A stretch of 48,362 nucleotides of DNA, from NCBI RefSeq assembly GCF_006864135.1, contig NZ_SADV01000029.1, positions 1 to 48,362 on the forward strand, written 5' to 3'. Source of the stretch: Lysinibacillus sphaericus. Its GTDB lineage: Bacteria; Bacillota; Bacilli; Bacillales_A; Planococcaceae. Every line of letters begins with the position of its first letter. The stretch's first letter is position 1. Below, piece after piece: positions 8,831 through 18,434 of this stretch. The position numbers and the translations under genes are program-made. The notes below the pieces were generated by a model. The model was not told where the DNA came from. It searched no databases and saw nothing but the letters and a program-made list of their open reading frames with translations.

Positions 8831-8862
8831 CTGGAGAGGAGTAATCCTCTCTGTTTTCTTTT
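8831..8862 (+). terminator. Terminator after MBL hydrolase
   Basis: AGAGGA-GTAA-TCCTCT, then a T-rich tail, 15 bp after the stop codon. Confidence 0.7.
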
Positions 8863-9000
8863 ATGTTCTTTTTTCTTCAACAGTTATCGACTAAGGGAAT
8901 TGTCAATTCAATAAAACCAACCTCCCCTTCAAACCTGCATTAATTAAAAAAACTAATAAAAAAATTACAAGGGAACCTAAATAAATATAGTTCCTCATTC

Positions 9001-9441
9001 TTATTCTTTAGTACAAATCTCCATAGTCTTTATAAAAGTAAGTGTTTTTTTAAATAACCTGGGCTGAATCTCAGGATATGTTAGAAATTTTGGTAGACTA
9101 CTAAAAAGTTTTACTTCATCAATTTCAGAAACAGGTAATTGACCAATTTCCTTAATCCTTGCAAAGTATAATCTTCCATAAACTTTTTTTAAGGAATCAT
9201 CCATTGAATAATCGCAGATTGGTGATAGGTTAATTTCTTTACATCCAGTCTCTTCAAACAACTCTCTTTTTGCCGTTTCATCAATCATCTCACCTGGTTC
9301 TCTGTGACCACCAGGTATCTCCCAAGATTGCCGATTAAAATGTCTAACATAAACCCATTGTCCCTGATAACAAGCACTTATCACAGAAAATCCTAACTCT
9401 TCTTCATTTACTGAACCAATATCATAAAATTCGATTTTCAT
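9001..9441 (-). CDS. Nudix hydrolase
   Basis: A 146-aa Nudix protein with an intact box from G45 to C67: GGHREPGE, seven residues, RELFEETGC. The preceding SWEIPGGH is typical of 8-oxo-dGTP or nucleotide-sugar pyrophosphatase relatives. The start is supported by GAGGTGAAAA before ATG at 9441. It follows the PH-domain membrane protein gene (stop at 9480) by 38 bp and may share its transcript. A weak GGAAC/GTTCC hairpin with a T-run follows near 8960-9000. The substrate cannot be inferred. Confidence 0.88.
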   Translation of the reverse strand: MKIEFYDIGSVNEEELGFSVISACYQGQWVYVRHFNRQSWEIPGGHREPGEMIDETAKRELFEETGCKEINLSPICDYSMDDSLKKVYGRLYFARIKEIGQLPVSEIDEVKLFSSLPKFLTYPEIQPRLFKKTLTFIKTMEICTKE

Positions 9442-9479
9442 TTTTCACCTCATACCTTTTTCATTTGCATAGGTTTTAA

Positions 9480-9923
9480 TTACTCAAATTTTTGAATTTG
9501 CGAAATCTGTGCATTAGGACATCGTTTTTTTAACTCTAAAATAAACTTCATTTTATCTTCTGGTAAAATTTTTATACGACCATTGGCTGCCGTTTTATAA
9601 AATATTTCCAGCCCCTTATCAGATGATGAAATTAGATAACCAGTATACTTATCTGTCGTAGGAGAAACCCTTGTTATACTTTGATACGGAATCTTACTTT
9701 TGAATGGCCCACCTTTGACTAAAAGATAATTTTCACAGAAAACAAACTTAATCGAATTTGCGTACAAAAAAATAAAAACTATTGAAACAATAAAGGCCGT
9801 TGACATAATAAAAACAGTTGATAAAGATGTGATGAACGGAAGAAGTGATATAGCGCCAAATATCCAAACCAATAAAAACATAATGATTGTGAAAAAAATA
9901 TTTGCTTTTGCTTGATAAACCAT
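9480..9923 (-). CDS. PH-domain membrane protein
   Basis: A 147-aa protein with two N-terminal membrane helices (about residues 9-30 and 34-54) and a cytoplasmic beta-rich domain from ~58. Its motifs LLVKGGPFKSKIPYQSITRV and RIKILPEDKMKFI are characteristic of bacterial PH-like (bPH) domains. Such proteins sit in the cytoplasmic membrane; the biochemical role is not established. The start is set by AAGGGGGATAACTATT before ATG. It is probably the first gene of a two-gene unit with the downstream Nudix gene. Confidence 0.7.
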   Translation of the reverse strand: MVYQAKANIFFTIIMFLLVWIFGAISLLPFITSLSTVFIMSTAFIVSIVFIFLYANSIKFVFCENYLLVKGGPFKSKIPYQSITRVSPTTDKYTGYLISSSDKGLEIFYKTAANGRIKILPEDKMKFILELKKRCPNAQISQIQKFE

Positions 9924-9970
9924 AATAGTTATCCCCCTTTCTTATTAATCTTCGCTAAAAAATCACCAAT

Positions 9971-10138
9971 TTAACGAACAGAAATAATAAGTAAACTCAA
10001 CCTTATAAGTAATTTAACATTAATTTTCGATTTATTAAACAAAACTAAAGCTATTAAAGCACCGACAATAATGCCGACGCTTGTTCCTTTACATCGAAGT
10101 TTTGCTCCTATCAGCCTGGTTATACATAGTAAGCACAT
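9971..10138 (-). CDS. Small overlapping membrane protein ORF after ligD
   Basis: A 55-codon ORF whose ATG overlaps the ligD stop codon by one base (TGATG), an arrangement typical of translational coupling. It reads MCLLCITRLIGAKLRCKGTS, then a hydrophobic stretch GIIVGALIALVLF, a basic turn, and LLIRLSLLIISVR. One or two membrane helices are likely. No independent ribosome-binding site is needed if coupled. No family recognised, and the ORF could be fortuitous. Confidence 0.35.
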   Translation of the reverse strand: MCLLCITRLIGAKLRCKGTSVGIIVGALIALVLFNKSKINVKLLIRLSLLIISVR

Positions 10139-11961
10139 CATTGCTCTTTTAAACGCTCTAAAGCTAATTTAAAATCCTGACTTTCCCCTACTTGACGGAA
10201 ATTTTTAAATGGGTTGCTCACATTTTTCATTCGCTCCAGAACGGCGGGAATAGTAAAAAGGTCTGGTGTTAAATGCTCATTGACTTCTTCCCAGTGTAAT
10301 GGCGTTGCTACTAACCCCTTTTCGTTGCCACGAGTCGAGTATGGAGCAATAATCGTTTTGCCTTCTGCATGCTGCACATAATCTAAATATAATTTTTGAT
10401 GTCTATTTTTCTTTAATCGCTCGATCGTATACAATTCCGGTTTTTGCTCACATAAAAAACGACAAACAAATTCAGTAAATACTCGCACCTCTTCATAAGT
10501 AAAGGCATTTTCGGGTAACGGTATATATAACTGTATGCCTTTGCCTCCTGATGTTTTAACAAAAGATTGTAGCTTAAAATATTCGATAATTTCCTTTAAA
10601 TCCAGTGCCCCGGTAACAGCAAGTGAAAATTGCTCAACAGAAGGAGGATCTAAATCGAAAACAATCTCAGTCGGATGCTCAGTTTGCAATGTTTGGAATG
10701 GTATGTGCAGCTCTAATGCAAGCTGATTACCTAACCATAGTAATGCTTCAAGATTGTTGCATACAAGATAATGAATATCGTCCATCCATCCTGTTGAAGC
10801 AAATGCAGGTATTTTCTCAGGACTACTTTTTTGATAAAAGCTTTCACCAGGCACTCCATGAGGAAATCGTATTAACGTAAGTGGTCGGTCTCGCAAAAAA
10901 GGAAGCAAATACGGAGAAATCATTTGCAAATAATACAAATAATCATCCTTCGTAATACCGATTTCAGGCCAAACAGGCTTCTCAGGATGCGTAATCTGCA
11001 CCGAATCAGGGATAGGATAAAGTTGACGTTGCATATGCTGCCAATGACAGTCCTCTGGCAACATCTCCAGTCGGAATGCATGGAAACGCGGTTCTCGACA
11101 TTTGCTTCCATCGAAATCAATACAGGCAATATCAAGGCAAATGGATGGCTCCAGCTCCCATGTTTCATTTTTCCTCTGTCCATTTGCTTGAAAAAATGCT
11201 ATGAGTGTTTTCCGCTCTTCCTCTGACATTCCATGTTTAAAAATAACTACTTCAACTAACACTCCCTGTTGATAAATACTGCCATGAAAATAACCATTTC
11301 CATGATCATATTTCGTCACTATGACGGTTACATATCTCCAATTCTTTATTTTTAACCAATGGGTCGAGCGTGTATCACCTATCCATTTACTCGTTTTTTT
11401 CTTTGCAACCATTCCCTCTCCATTGTAAATCTTAATAGCCTGCCAAAGAGGCTCACTATGTTCCACACAGTTAATCACTTGCAAAGGACATGAATCCTCA
11501 TAATTGACAGTCGCCGGGAGCTTTAAAGTTGTAAAAAGCTTAGAAAGTTGCTGTTTGCGTGTTTTTAAATATTTATTGCTCAGCGACTCCCCTTTATAGC
11601 TCAGTAAATCAAACGCAATATAATGACAAGGAAAGTCTTTTGCATGCGTAGCAATAACCTCTTTGTTTTGCATCCGCCCTCTTTTTTGGACAAGTGAAAA
11701 ATCACTTTTAAAGTTATTCGTTAAACAAACTAATTCACCATCCAATGTTAATGGTAAAAACTTTTTAATGTGATTAAATATGCTTTTACAAAAATCAAGT
11801 ATCTCTGGAAACAGGTGAGTTAAGTTATTGCCATTTCTGCTTATTAGCATCGGCTGTTCGTCCCATACTAACATACATCTAAATCCATCATATTTTGTTT
11901 CGTACATCCATTCCTCACCGATAGGCGTTTCGAGCACTTCTTTTAATAGCATTGGTTTCAT
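10138..11961 (-). CDS. ligD: ATP-dependent DNA ligase/polymerase LigD
   Basis: A 607-aa two-domain LigD of the Bacillus YkoU type: N-terminal ligase, C-terminal primase-like polymerase, no phosphoesterase domain. The adenylated lysine is K23 in KYDGFR. DGELV and EGMVAKKKTS are later ligase motifs, followed by an OB-like region to ~300. The polymerase domain runs from ~320 (RPLTLIRFPHG, then FDLDPP with the metal-binding aspartates, then TSGGKGIQLYIPL). With Ku it joins double-strand breaks by non-homologous end joining. It is divergent from ku, with 105 bp between the start codons. No strong ribosome-binding site is visible before ATG at 11961. Confidence 0.95.
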   Translation of the reverse strand: MKPMLLKEVLETPIGEEWMYETKYDGFRCMLVWDEQPMLISRNGNNLTHLFPEILDFCKSIFNHIKKFLPLTLDGELVCLTNNFKSDFSLVQKRGRMQNKEVIATHAKDFPCHYIAFDLLSYKGESLSNKYLKTRKQQLSKLFTTLKLPATVNYEDSCPLQVINCVEHSEPLWQAIKIYNGEGMVAKKKTSKWIGDTRSTHWLKIKNWRYVTVIVTKYDHGNGYFHGSIYQQGVLVEVVIFKHGMSEEERKTLIAFFQANGQRKNETWELEPSICLDIACIDFDGSKCREPRFHAFRLEMLPEDCHWQHMQRQLYPIPDSVQITHPEKPVWPEIGITKDDYLYYLQMISPYLLPFLRDRPLTLIRFPHGVPGESFYQKSSPEKIPAFASTGWMDDIHYLVCNNLEALLWLGNQLALELHIPFQTLQTEHPTEIVFDLDPPSVEQFSLAVTGALDLKEIIEYFKLQSFVKTSGGKGIQLYIPLPENAFTYEEVRVFTEFVCRFLCEQKPELYTIERLKKNRHQKLYLDYVQHAEGKTIIAPYSTRGNEKGLVATPLHWEEVNEHLTPDLFTIPAVLERMKNVSNPFKNFRQVGESQDFKLALERLKEQ

Positions 11962-12066
11962 TTGAATACCTACTTTGCTTTTTACCTTCAGTTTTTGACG
12001 ATTTCACTTTAAGATACATAAAAATAAGCAAAATATATCATAGTAAGAAAAAACGAGGTGATACAA

Positions 12067-12885
12067 ATGCATACAGTTTGGAAAGGCAGCATCTCATTTG
12101 GTCTTGTCAATATACCAGTAAAACTTCATGCTGCAACTGAAAATAAAGACATTAAATTACGACAACTCCATAAAGAATGCCATACCCCTATTAGCTATAA
12201 AAAGGTTTGTGAAGGCTGTAACCAAGAAGTAAAAGATGAGGATATTGTTAAAGCATATGAATATGCCAAAAATAAGTTTGTCGTATTAGATCCAGAAGAA
12301 ATAGAGAACTTGCGGAAGGAAAATGAAGATAAGGCAGTTGAAATCATTGATTTTGTAAAATTAACTGAAATCGATCCTATTTATTTTGAACGTACTTATT
12401 TTTTATCCCCTGATTCGACTGGCGGAAAGGCTTATGCCCTATTACGTCAAACATTAGAACAATCTGGAAAAATAGGTGTGGCCAAAATTATTATCCGTTC
12501 AAAAGAGCAATTAGCCATTGTCCGTGTTTATCAAAACGCTTTAGTGATGGAAACGATTCATTACCCTGATGAAGTAAGGAGTGTTGGTGATGTTCCAAGT
12601 ATTCCAAATGAACAAAACATTGTTCCAAAAGAGCTAGAAACCGCACTCATGTTAGTCGATCAATTAACAACAGAATTTAATCCTGAAAAATATACAGATG
12701 ACTATCGCAATGCTTTAATGGAGCTTATAGAGGAGAAAAAAGCTACAAATACAATCTCGACAAGCGATAAACGTCCAGTACCTGATAATGTAACGGACTT
12801 AATGACAGCTCTTCAAGCCTCACTAGAAAAAACAAAAAAGCCAGCAACAAGAAAACGAGCACCGAGAACGAAAAAAAATGCTTAA
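12067..12885 (+). CDS. ku: Ku protein (NHEJ)
   Basis: A 272-aa bacterial Ku with the core beta-barrel signature at the N-terminus (WKGSISFGLVNIPVKL) and RTYFLSPD in the middle. A lysine- and arginine-rich tail (TKKPATRKRAPRTKKNA) may add non-specific DNA binding. It forms a dimeric ring on broken DNA ends and recruits LigD, encoded divergently next door. I chose ATG at 12067, since GAGGTG ends 6 bases upstream; the GTG at 12058 is part of that ribosome-binding site. In B. subtilis the orthologues ykoU/ykoV are expressed in the forespore; I cannot confirm that control here. Confidence 0.95.
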   Translation: MHTVWKGSISFGLVNIPVKLHAATENKDIKLRQLHKECHTPISYKKVCEGCNQEVKDEDIVKAYEYAKNKFVVLDPEEIENLRKENEDKAVEIIDFVKLTEIDPIYFERTYFLSPDSTGGKAYALLRQTLEQSGKIGVAKIIIRSKEQLAIVRVYQNALVMETIHYPDEVRSVGDVPSIPNEQNIVPKELETALMLVDQLTTEFNPEKYTDDYRNALMELIEEKKATNTISTSDKRPVPDNVTDLMTALQASLEKTKKPATRKRAPRTKKNA

Positions 12886-12901
12886 AATGTACACGGAAGA
12901 A

Positions 12902-12933
12902 GCGTATCCATTATTTTTGGATATGCTTTTTTT
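12902..12933 (+). terminator. Terminator after ku
   Basis: GCGTATCCA pairs with TGGATATGC (one G-U), followed by eight Ts. It overlaps the end of the converging P-loop gene. Confidence 0.8.
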
Positions 12934-13435
12934 AAAGAATCTGCCTCTTACTTGCTACGACCAATAGCTTGTCATAATATACTCCATATTTGTGATAAAA
13001 ATTAGGTTTGCCAATCTCCTCAAAATAATGATTCCACTTAAACATTTTAATAAAAATTGCAAAAGTTAGTTTGTAATTGGATTTTTCCAAACCGAGTTTT
13101 TGTAGCGTAAATATTTTTATTATTCGATAGATTCTGATGAAATCATTTGTATCTAAAAAAATAATTAAGTCGGCATTCAAAAAGCTTTGTGCTACCCAGT
13201 CCTCATTATGAACGCCCTCAATAATCCACGCATTTGTAAGAATAATATTATGTAAATAATCCACTTTTTGTTGATCGGTCCTTCTAATATCACCGGAATT
13301 TTGCCTTATCCAAACAACATTATCTAATTCATAATATGGTATGTTTAATTTCGTGGATAATTCTTTCGCAAAAGTTGTTTTCCCACTAGCAACAGAGCCT
13401 ATGACATGTATTTTGCGTGGAAATTTCTTGTTCAA
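12932..13435 (-). CDS. P-loop kinase-like protein (FlaR/adenylate-kinase-like)
   Basis: A 167-aa P-loop NTPase. Walker A is GSVASGKTT at residues 13-21, near the extreme N-terminus, and DLIIFLD forms the second strand. This is the small nucleoside-kinase-like family often labelled DNA topology modulation protein FlaR; that name is historical and the true substrate is unknown. The start is TTG at 13435, with GAGGGG 8 bases upstream. It converges on ku, sharing the terminator region. Confidence 0.75.
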   Translation of the reverse strand: MNKKFPRKIHVIGSVASGKTTFAKELSTKLNIPYYELDNVVWIRQNSGDIRRTDQQKVDYLHNIILTNAWIIEGVHNEDWVAQSFLNADLIIFLDTNDFIRIYRIIKIFTLQKLGLEKSNYKLTFAIFIKMFKWNHYFEEIGKPNFYHKYGVYYDKLLVVASKRQIL

Positions 13436-13627
13436 ACGAATCCCCTCTATTCTTTATAGTTTGTTAATTATGTAACTCATCACCAATATTTAGTGATGTC
13501 AGTTTATCAGTTGATTGGAATACTTGGAAATAAATACCATATTCATGGCATGGTCCGATTTGTGTGAATATTGGATTTATTACATAATATATCTCAAATA
13601 AAAATATAATTGGTGGAGTTGAATTAT

Positions 13628-14422
13628 ATGTATCAAAATGAGTTTAATGGAAATTTGCAGAAATATAATAACCCTATTGAATATGATGCACTTCATGAAA
13701 ATTATAACGTGGATTTATATTTTATTGAAAATCTTCTTAACAAAAATAACGATACGATAATTGAATTAGCCTGTGGCACAGGCCGATTAGCTATTCCGCT
13801 TGCCAAGCAGGGATTCAATGTTTATGCAGTAGATATCCATGAAGGGATGCTGCAATTGGCAATTGAAAAAGCGAGAAAGGAGAATGTTAATATACATTTT
13901 ACTGTGCAAGACTGTACACAGCTTCAATTACCAATCACATCAAATTTTGTCTTTATGACAGGAAATGCATTTCAACATTTTTTAAGTAATGAAAGTCAAA
14001 ATGCTTTATTCCATTCCGTTAAAAAGCACTTACATCCAGGAGGAGAATTTGTATTCGATACGAGAAACACTATTCTAAGTGAACTGTCTATCGTAGATGA
14101 ATACGAAGAAAGTTCAGTCAATAGCGAAGGTGGAAAACTAACTATTCAGCATCGTGAAGAATATGACCCTATCACACAAATCTTAACTTGCCGTTCTATA
14201 AATAAGCTAGAACACGCTACCTTCGAAGATTCAATTCGACTTCGCTATACATATCCAATGGAAATGAAGAGGCTATTAGAACAACTTGGGTTCGAAGTGT
14301 TACACATATATGGATCATGGAACAAAAATGACTTTACAAAAGATAGTCCATCAATGATTGTACACGCACGTTTACTAAAACAAAACGAAAAAACGAACAC
14401 CAGTTTCGACATTCTGTTATAG
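13628..14422 (+). CDS. Class I SAM-dependent methyltransferase
   Basis: A 264-aa Rossmann-fold methyltransferase. Motif I is IIELACGTGRLAIPLA, followed by VYAVDIHEGML (the acidic residue that binds the ribose of SAM) and later HPGGEFVFDTRN. The methyl acceptor is unknown. I chose ATG at 13628 with GGAG 9 bases upstream; a TTG at 13610 overlaps that site. The damaged serine hydrolase gene starts 26 bp downstream and has its own AGGAG, so the two may form an operon. Confidence 0.85.
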   Translation: MYQNEFNGNLQKYNNPIEYDALHENYNVDLYFIENLLNKNNDTIIELACGTGRLAIPLAKQGFNVYAVDIHEGMLQLAIEKARKENVNIHFTVQDCTQLQLPITSNFVFMTGNAFQHFLSNESQNALFHSVKKHLHPGGEFVFDTRNTILSELSIVDEYEESSVNSEGGKLTIQHREEYDPITQILTCRSINKLEHATFEDSIRLRYTYPMEMKRLLEQLGFEVLHIYGSWNKNDFTKDSPSMIVHARLLKQNEKTNTSFDILL

Positions 14423-14448
14423 TTAAGAAAAAATTAGGAGCTAAGTAG

Positions 14449-15472
14449 ATGATAAACATTCGTGAACGCATGGAGTATTACCGTATTGCTGGCCTAAGTC
14501 TAGTAGCTATCGATAAGGGGAAAATCAGTAACACAGGTCATTTTGGTGTTCTGGAGGCAGGTACCGAGTAAAAAAGTTAATGAACATACCGTTTTTAATG
14601 CTTGCTCGATCAGTAAATTTCTAACAAGTATTTTAGTGATGAAATTAGTGGCGCAAGGGATGGTAGATTTAGATGAAGATGTTAATAAAAAATTAGTTTC
14701 ATGGAAAATTCCTGACAATCCATTGACAAAGCACAAAAAAGTTACATTACGCAACTTACTATGTCATCAATCTGGTATTGTGGACCCTGATGGCAGTTTT
14801 ATGGAACTAAAATCTTTTCACGAAATACCGTTCTTGGTGGAAATATTGAATGGTACAACTCCTTATTGCGCAACTTCAATCGAAGTGACTTCTGAGCCTG
14901 AAAGTGAATTTCACTATTCTGATGCAGGCTTTTGTCTTATTCAATTATTAATTGAAGATATAACACAAAAACCTTTTTCTCATCTCATGGACAATATTAT
15001 TTTTAAACCACTGTGCATGACGAACAGTACTTTTTCTACTTCTCTTTCAACATCAAATTTAGATAATTTTGCATGTGGTCACGATCGAAATGGGGCATTA
15101 ATTCCAGGGAACTATTCTATTTACCCTTATATTGCAGCTTGTGGTATATGGACTACTCCAAGCGATTTAACAAAATTATTACTGGATGTAATGAAAGTTG
15201 TTAAAGGACAAAGTAAAATCGGCATTACGACAAAACAACTAAATGAACTGTGCCGCCCACAAGGATGTAAAGAATGGGCGGGCCTTGGGGTATTTCTAGA
15301 TGGCACGGGCGAAAAGCTCGAATTTTCTTCTCTTGGCTGGGGTACTGGGTTTCAATGTATGCTAGTCGCCTATCCACACCTCGAACAAGGACTTATTATG
15401 ATGACTAATACTGATACAGGTACGCATCAAATGAAGGGTATCATGGGTGAAATCTACCATTCGCATGACTAA
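14449..15472 (+). pseudogene. Beta-lactamase-family serine hydrolase, frameshifted
   Basis: ATG at 14449 follows TTAGGAGC and begins a typical S12 serine-hydrolase N-terminus (MEYYRIAGLSLVAID) that stops at a TAA near 14569. The remainder continues in the +1 frame without interruption to 15472. It carries the catalytic SxxK as SISK, a YSD in place of the usual YxN, and a late GWGTGF. The break sits beside an A6 run. Without the frameshift the protein would be ~340 aa. This could be a genuine mutation or a one-base consensus error. Substrate unknown; no signal peptide. Confidence 0.75.
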
Positions 15473-15480
15473 AAACAGAA

Positions 15481-15505
15481 AAAGAGGCTATCATTCAGCC
15501 TCTTT
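15481..15505. terminator. Bidirectional terminator between convergent genes
   Basis: AAAGAGGCT/AGCCTCTTT stem with A-rich and T-rich flanks, between the serine hydrolase remnant and the convergent reductase; it overlaps the last codons of the reductase. Confidence 0.75.
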
Positions 15506-16024
15506 CTTCACCTCATAATGCATTTGCACCATTTGCCCATAGCGTTGTGTATTGACTAACTTCAAATCTTGATATGGGTTATGATCCTTAAACAGTGGAA
15601 TTCCAGAGCCTAAAAGATGCGGTGTCATTGTAATAATAATTTCATCTATTAACGCTTCCTTCATGAAGGCATCAAGAATTTCTGCTCCACCTACCATCCA
15701 AATTTTTGAGCCATCCTGTTCCGTTAATTTTTTCGTAAACGCTACAACTTCTTCATTCACAAACTCAACATGTTCGTTTTTACCAGATCGTGATGTTGTG
15801 AATACATAACATTTCTTATCGGAATATGGAAAAGGCTCAATATGGTCTACAACGTAATCATACGTTCTCTTGCCCATAATAATAGTATCGATGGATTGAT
15901 ACATGTCTGAATAGCCAGCATCCCCTTCCCCCTCTGTTTCTTCTAGCCATTGTAAATCATCATTCTCTTTCGCAATAAATCCATCCAAACTAGTCGCAAT
16001 AAATAAAATAATTTCTCGTGACAT
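15491..16024 (-). CDS. Dihydrofolate reductase-like (RibD C-terminal family) protein
   Basis: A 177-aa protein of the RibD_C/DHFR-like fold (Bacillus YyaP/YwjB type). Motifs seen: SLDGFIA near the N-terminus, TIIMGKRTYD, IWMVGGAEILDAFM and LLGSGIPLF. The fold binds NADPH. These stand-alone members are not known folate enzymes, so reductase function is inferred. AAGGAGATGACAGT precedes ATG at 16024. It is divergent from the WYL regulator gene, 100 bp away, which probably controls it. Confidence 0.85.
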   Translation of the reverse strand: MSREIILFIATSLDGFIAKENDDLQWLEETEGEGDAGYSDMYQSIDTIIMGKRTYDYVVDHIEPFPYSDKKCYVFTTSRSGKNEHVEFVNEEVVAFTKKLTEQDGSKIWMVGGAEILDAFMKEALIDEIIITMTPHLLGSGIPLFKDHNPYQDLKLVNTQRYGQMVQMHYEVKKEAE

Positions 16025-16124
16025 ACTGTCATCTCCTTTTCTTTTTTGTAAAAATCATGAACAATATTTATACTATACACAATACATGACAACTACTGGC
16101 ATGATTAAAAGAAAAGGTGAGAAA

Positions 16125-17069
16125 ATGTCAAAAGCACAACGTTTATTAGATATCCTACTGTTTGTTAGTGCAAAAAAGAAATTTACCGCTCAGGAAATTG
16201 CTGATGAATTCAATATATCGATTCGTACGGTCCATCGATATATTTTAGATTTAAGTGATATGGGCTTATCTATTTACGCTGAACAAGGGCGAAACGGTGG
16301 CTATACTGTTCTATCGAGCAGACTTCTTCCCCCTATTTTATTTACAGAAGATGAAGCCGTTTCAATTTTCTTTGCGTTTCAATCACTGCACTATTATCGT
16401 GATTTACCTTTTAATACGGAAAGTAAGTCCGCTTCTCATAAGCTTTATAACTCGCTTCAGGAGGCGGCGAAGCGGAAAGTGGATAAACTTCAATCCTATA
16501 TCGCGTTTTGGAATCCTAAACGCGCGATTGAAACACCTTTATTGAAAGCTGTTTTAGAGCTAGCTATTGAAAACAAAAATCTACATATTCAATATGAATC
16601 TAAATCGGGTACAACAACGAAACATATTCATCCTATTGGTGTTTACGCACATGATGGATTATGGTATATGCCCGCCTTTGATTTCACGAAACAAAAAATA
16701 TTATTGTTTCGTGTAGATCGTATTCTTTCTATCGTAAAAAGCGAAGAAAACAAAGAGGAATTTTTTAATCTAGAGGAGTGGTTTGGCAACACCTATGAGA
16801 TTAAACAACCCATTCGTTTACATGTACTATTATCAAGAGAAGGTGTACGACAATGCAAAAGCGAACCAAACCTTGAAGACTTAGTCGTCATCAATGAAGA
16901 TGGCACAGGCTATATCGATTCCATGATAGACAAAGGTGAACTAAATTTTATAAGTCCCCTCTTTTATCGACTTTGTATGCATGCTCAAATTGTAGAACCA
17001 AAAGAATTAATCAATATTTTACGACAGCAGGCAAAGGACATCCTATCTATATATCCAGAAAATGATTAA
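16125..17069 (+). CDS. YafY/WYL-domain HTH regulator
   Basis: A 314-aa regulator. Residues ~1-60 form a DeoR-like helix-turn-helix (AQEIADEFNISIRTVHRYI), the middle is the usual helical linker, and the WYL domain carries LWYMPAF, the WYL signature with Met for Leu, at ~185-195. WYL domains bind a small ligand or nucleic acid. I chose ATG at 16125, 9 bases after AGGTGAG, over an upstream ATG at 16086. Its neighbour in divergent orientation is the DHFR-like reductase, the likely target; the DUF418 gene follows 93 bp downstream. Confidence 0.88.
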   Translation: MSKAQRLLDILLFVSAKKKFTAQEIADEFNISIRTVHRYILDLSDMGLSIYAEQGRNGGYTVLSSRLLPPILFTEDEAVSIFFAFQSLHYYRDLPFNTESKSASHKLYNSLQEAAKRKVDKLQSYIAFWNPKRAIETPLLKAVLELAIENKNLHIQYESKSGTTTKHIHPIGVYAHDGLWYMPAFDFTKQKILLFRVDRILSIVKSEENKEEFFNLEEWFGNTYEIKQPIRLHVLLSREGVRQCKSEPNLEDLVVINEDGTGYIDSMIDKGELNFISPLFYRLCMHAQIVEPKELINILRQQAKDILSIYPEND

Positions 17070-17162
17070 TGTTATATGACGATTTTGTAAGATTGGCGTA
17101 ACATTTATCGTTACTACTTTATGGATAATTTTCTTATACTTTGTAAGTGAGGAGGAGAAAAC

Positions 17163-18212
17163 ATGCAACCAATTGAATTAAACAAACGAATTGATACATT
17201 AGATTATTTAAGAGGATTTGCTTTATTAGGCATTATTTTAGTAAATATTCCGGCATTATTATGGATTAAAACACCGGACACATCTATAGATATTGCATAT
17301 AATAGATTTTTAATATTATTTGTGGAAGGGAAGTTTTTCTCGATTTTTTCATTTTTATTTGGTGTAGGATTTTATATTTTTATTTCCCGAGCAATGGCTA
17401 AAAATAATAACGCCTATCTTTTATTTATTAGAAGAATTATTATTTTATTGTTAATCGGGCTTGTACATTTTTATTTCCAACCTGGAGAAGCATTAACCGT
17501 CTATGCAATTTTCGGGCTAATTGCTTTACCATTTTACAAAGTTTGTAAAGAAATAAACGTCACTTTAGGGCTTATCCTATTAGCCGTAACAGCGTATCAT
17601 GGCATCAAAATCGCTATGCCGTTTCCACTAATTTTACTAGGATTAGCTGCTGGGCAATATCGAATTTTTGAAAAGATCCATGACAATCGTAAAAGCATAT
17701 TAACCTTTACATTTATTATGTTCATGATTAGCATAGGTGGCTTGCTGTATCAATGGAATTATGTCCCCGAGGCAATGGTGAACATTGACAATATGACAAC
17801 GGATGAAATGACAGAACATATGACAAACATTGAAAAATTTTCATTAATCGGTCTTCAATTCAGCCCTTTTGTATCGGCATTTTATGTAGGTTTATTAATG
17901 TTATTACTTAAACTTCCTTTATGGCAGACCTTACTTTCACCATTAAAAGACTATGGCCGAATGGCATTAACAAATTATTTAGGGCAAACAGCGCTCATCT
18001 TACTAATTGGCAATGCTTTTGACCTTATTGGCAATATTCGTTTTATCCAATCTCTTTGGATTTGCATAAGCATTTACATTTTCCAATTACTGTTTAGCAA
18101 AATTTGGCTTAAATACTTTAAATTTGGACCATTAGAATGGTTGTGGCGAATGGGTACTTATTGGACAGTACCTTCATTGCTAAAAACTTCTAACTTTAAG
18201 GAACGCTCCTAA
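17163..18212 (+). CDS. DUF418 (YeiB-like) membrane protein
   Basis: A 349-aa polytopic membrane protein with about nine or ten helices. It starts with the acyltransferase-3/HGSNAT-like signature RIDTLDYLRGFALLGIILVN and ends with the DUF418 block FKFGPLEWLWRMGTYW. This family is often grouped with membrane acyltransferases, but no substrate is known. GAGGAGGAGAAAAC precedes ATG. It may be read through from the WYL regulator gene, but a promoter in the 93-bp gap cannot be excluded. Confidence 0.88.
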   Translation: MQPIELNKRIDTLDYLRGFALLGIILVNIPALLWIKTPDTSIDIAYNRFLILFVEGKFFSIFSFLFGVGFYIFISRAMAKNNNAYLLFIRRIIILLLIGLVHFYFQPGEALTVYAIFGLIALPFYKVCKEINVTLGLILLAVTAYHGIKIAMPFPLILLGLAAGQYRIFEKIHDNRKSILTFTFIMFMISIGGLLYQWNYVPEAMVNIDNMTTDEMTEHMTNIEKFSLIGLQFSPFVSAFYVGLLMLLLKLPLWQTLLSPLKDYGRMALTNYLGQTALILLIGNAFDLIGNIRFIQSLWICISIYIFQLLFSKIWLKYFKFGPLEWLWRMGTYWTVPSLLKTSNFKERS

Positions 18213-18346
18213 CCAAAAAACTTAAAATGACAAATACCTAACAATTAGTTTTAATTCTTCATAAAATAGTAATGTACCTAATTCGCTTCCAACTTGCTCA
18301 GACAATGGGCAAGACACACACCCCCATCATTAATTCTTTACTTTTT

Positions 18347-18379
18347 GGTCACTTTTCTTAGGAAAAGTGACCTTTTTTC
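18347..18379 (+). terminator. Terminator downstream of DUF418 gene
   Basis: GGTCACTTTTC/GAAAAGTGACC around a short loop, then TTTTTT. It lies 135 bp after the stop codon. Confidence 0.8.
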
Positions 18380-18394
18380 TATTTACTGTAAATA

Positions 18395-18427
18395 AAAAGC
18401 CGACAAAATCATAAAGATTTTGTCGGT
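18395..18427 (-). terminator. Terminator of the RidA-like gene
   Basis: On the minus strand ACCGACAAAATC/GATTTTGTCGGC, then TTTTTATTT, just after the stop at 18435. Confidence 0.8.
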
Positions 18428-18434
18428 AGTCTGC

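Noticed and set aside
10920..11226. Overlapping ORFs on both strands inside ligD
   Set aside because: Shadows of the LigD reading frame; the ligase/polymerase motifs are continuous in the annotated frame.
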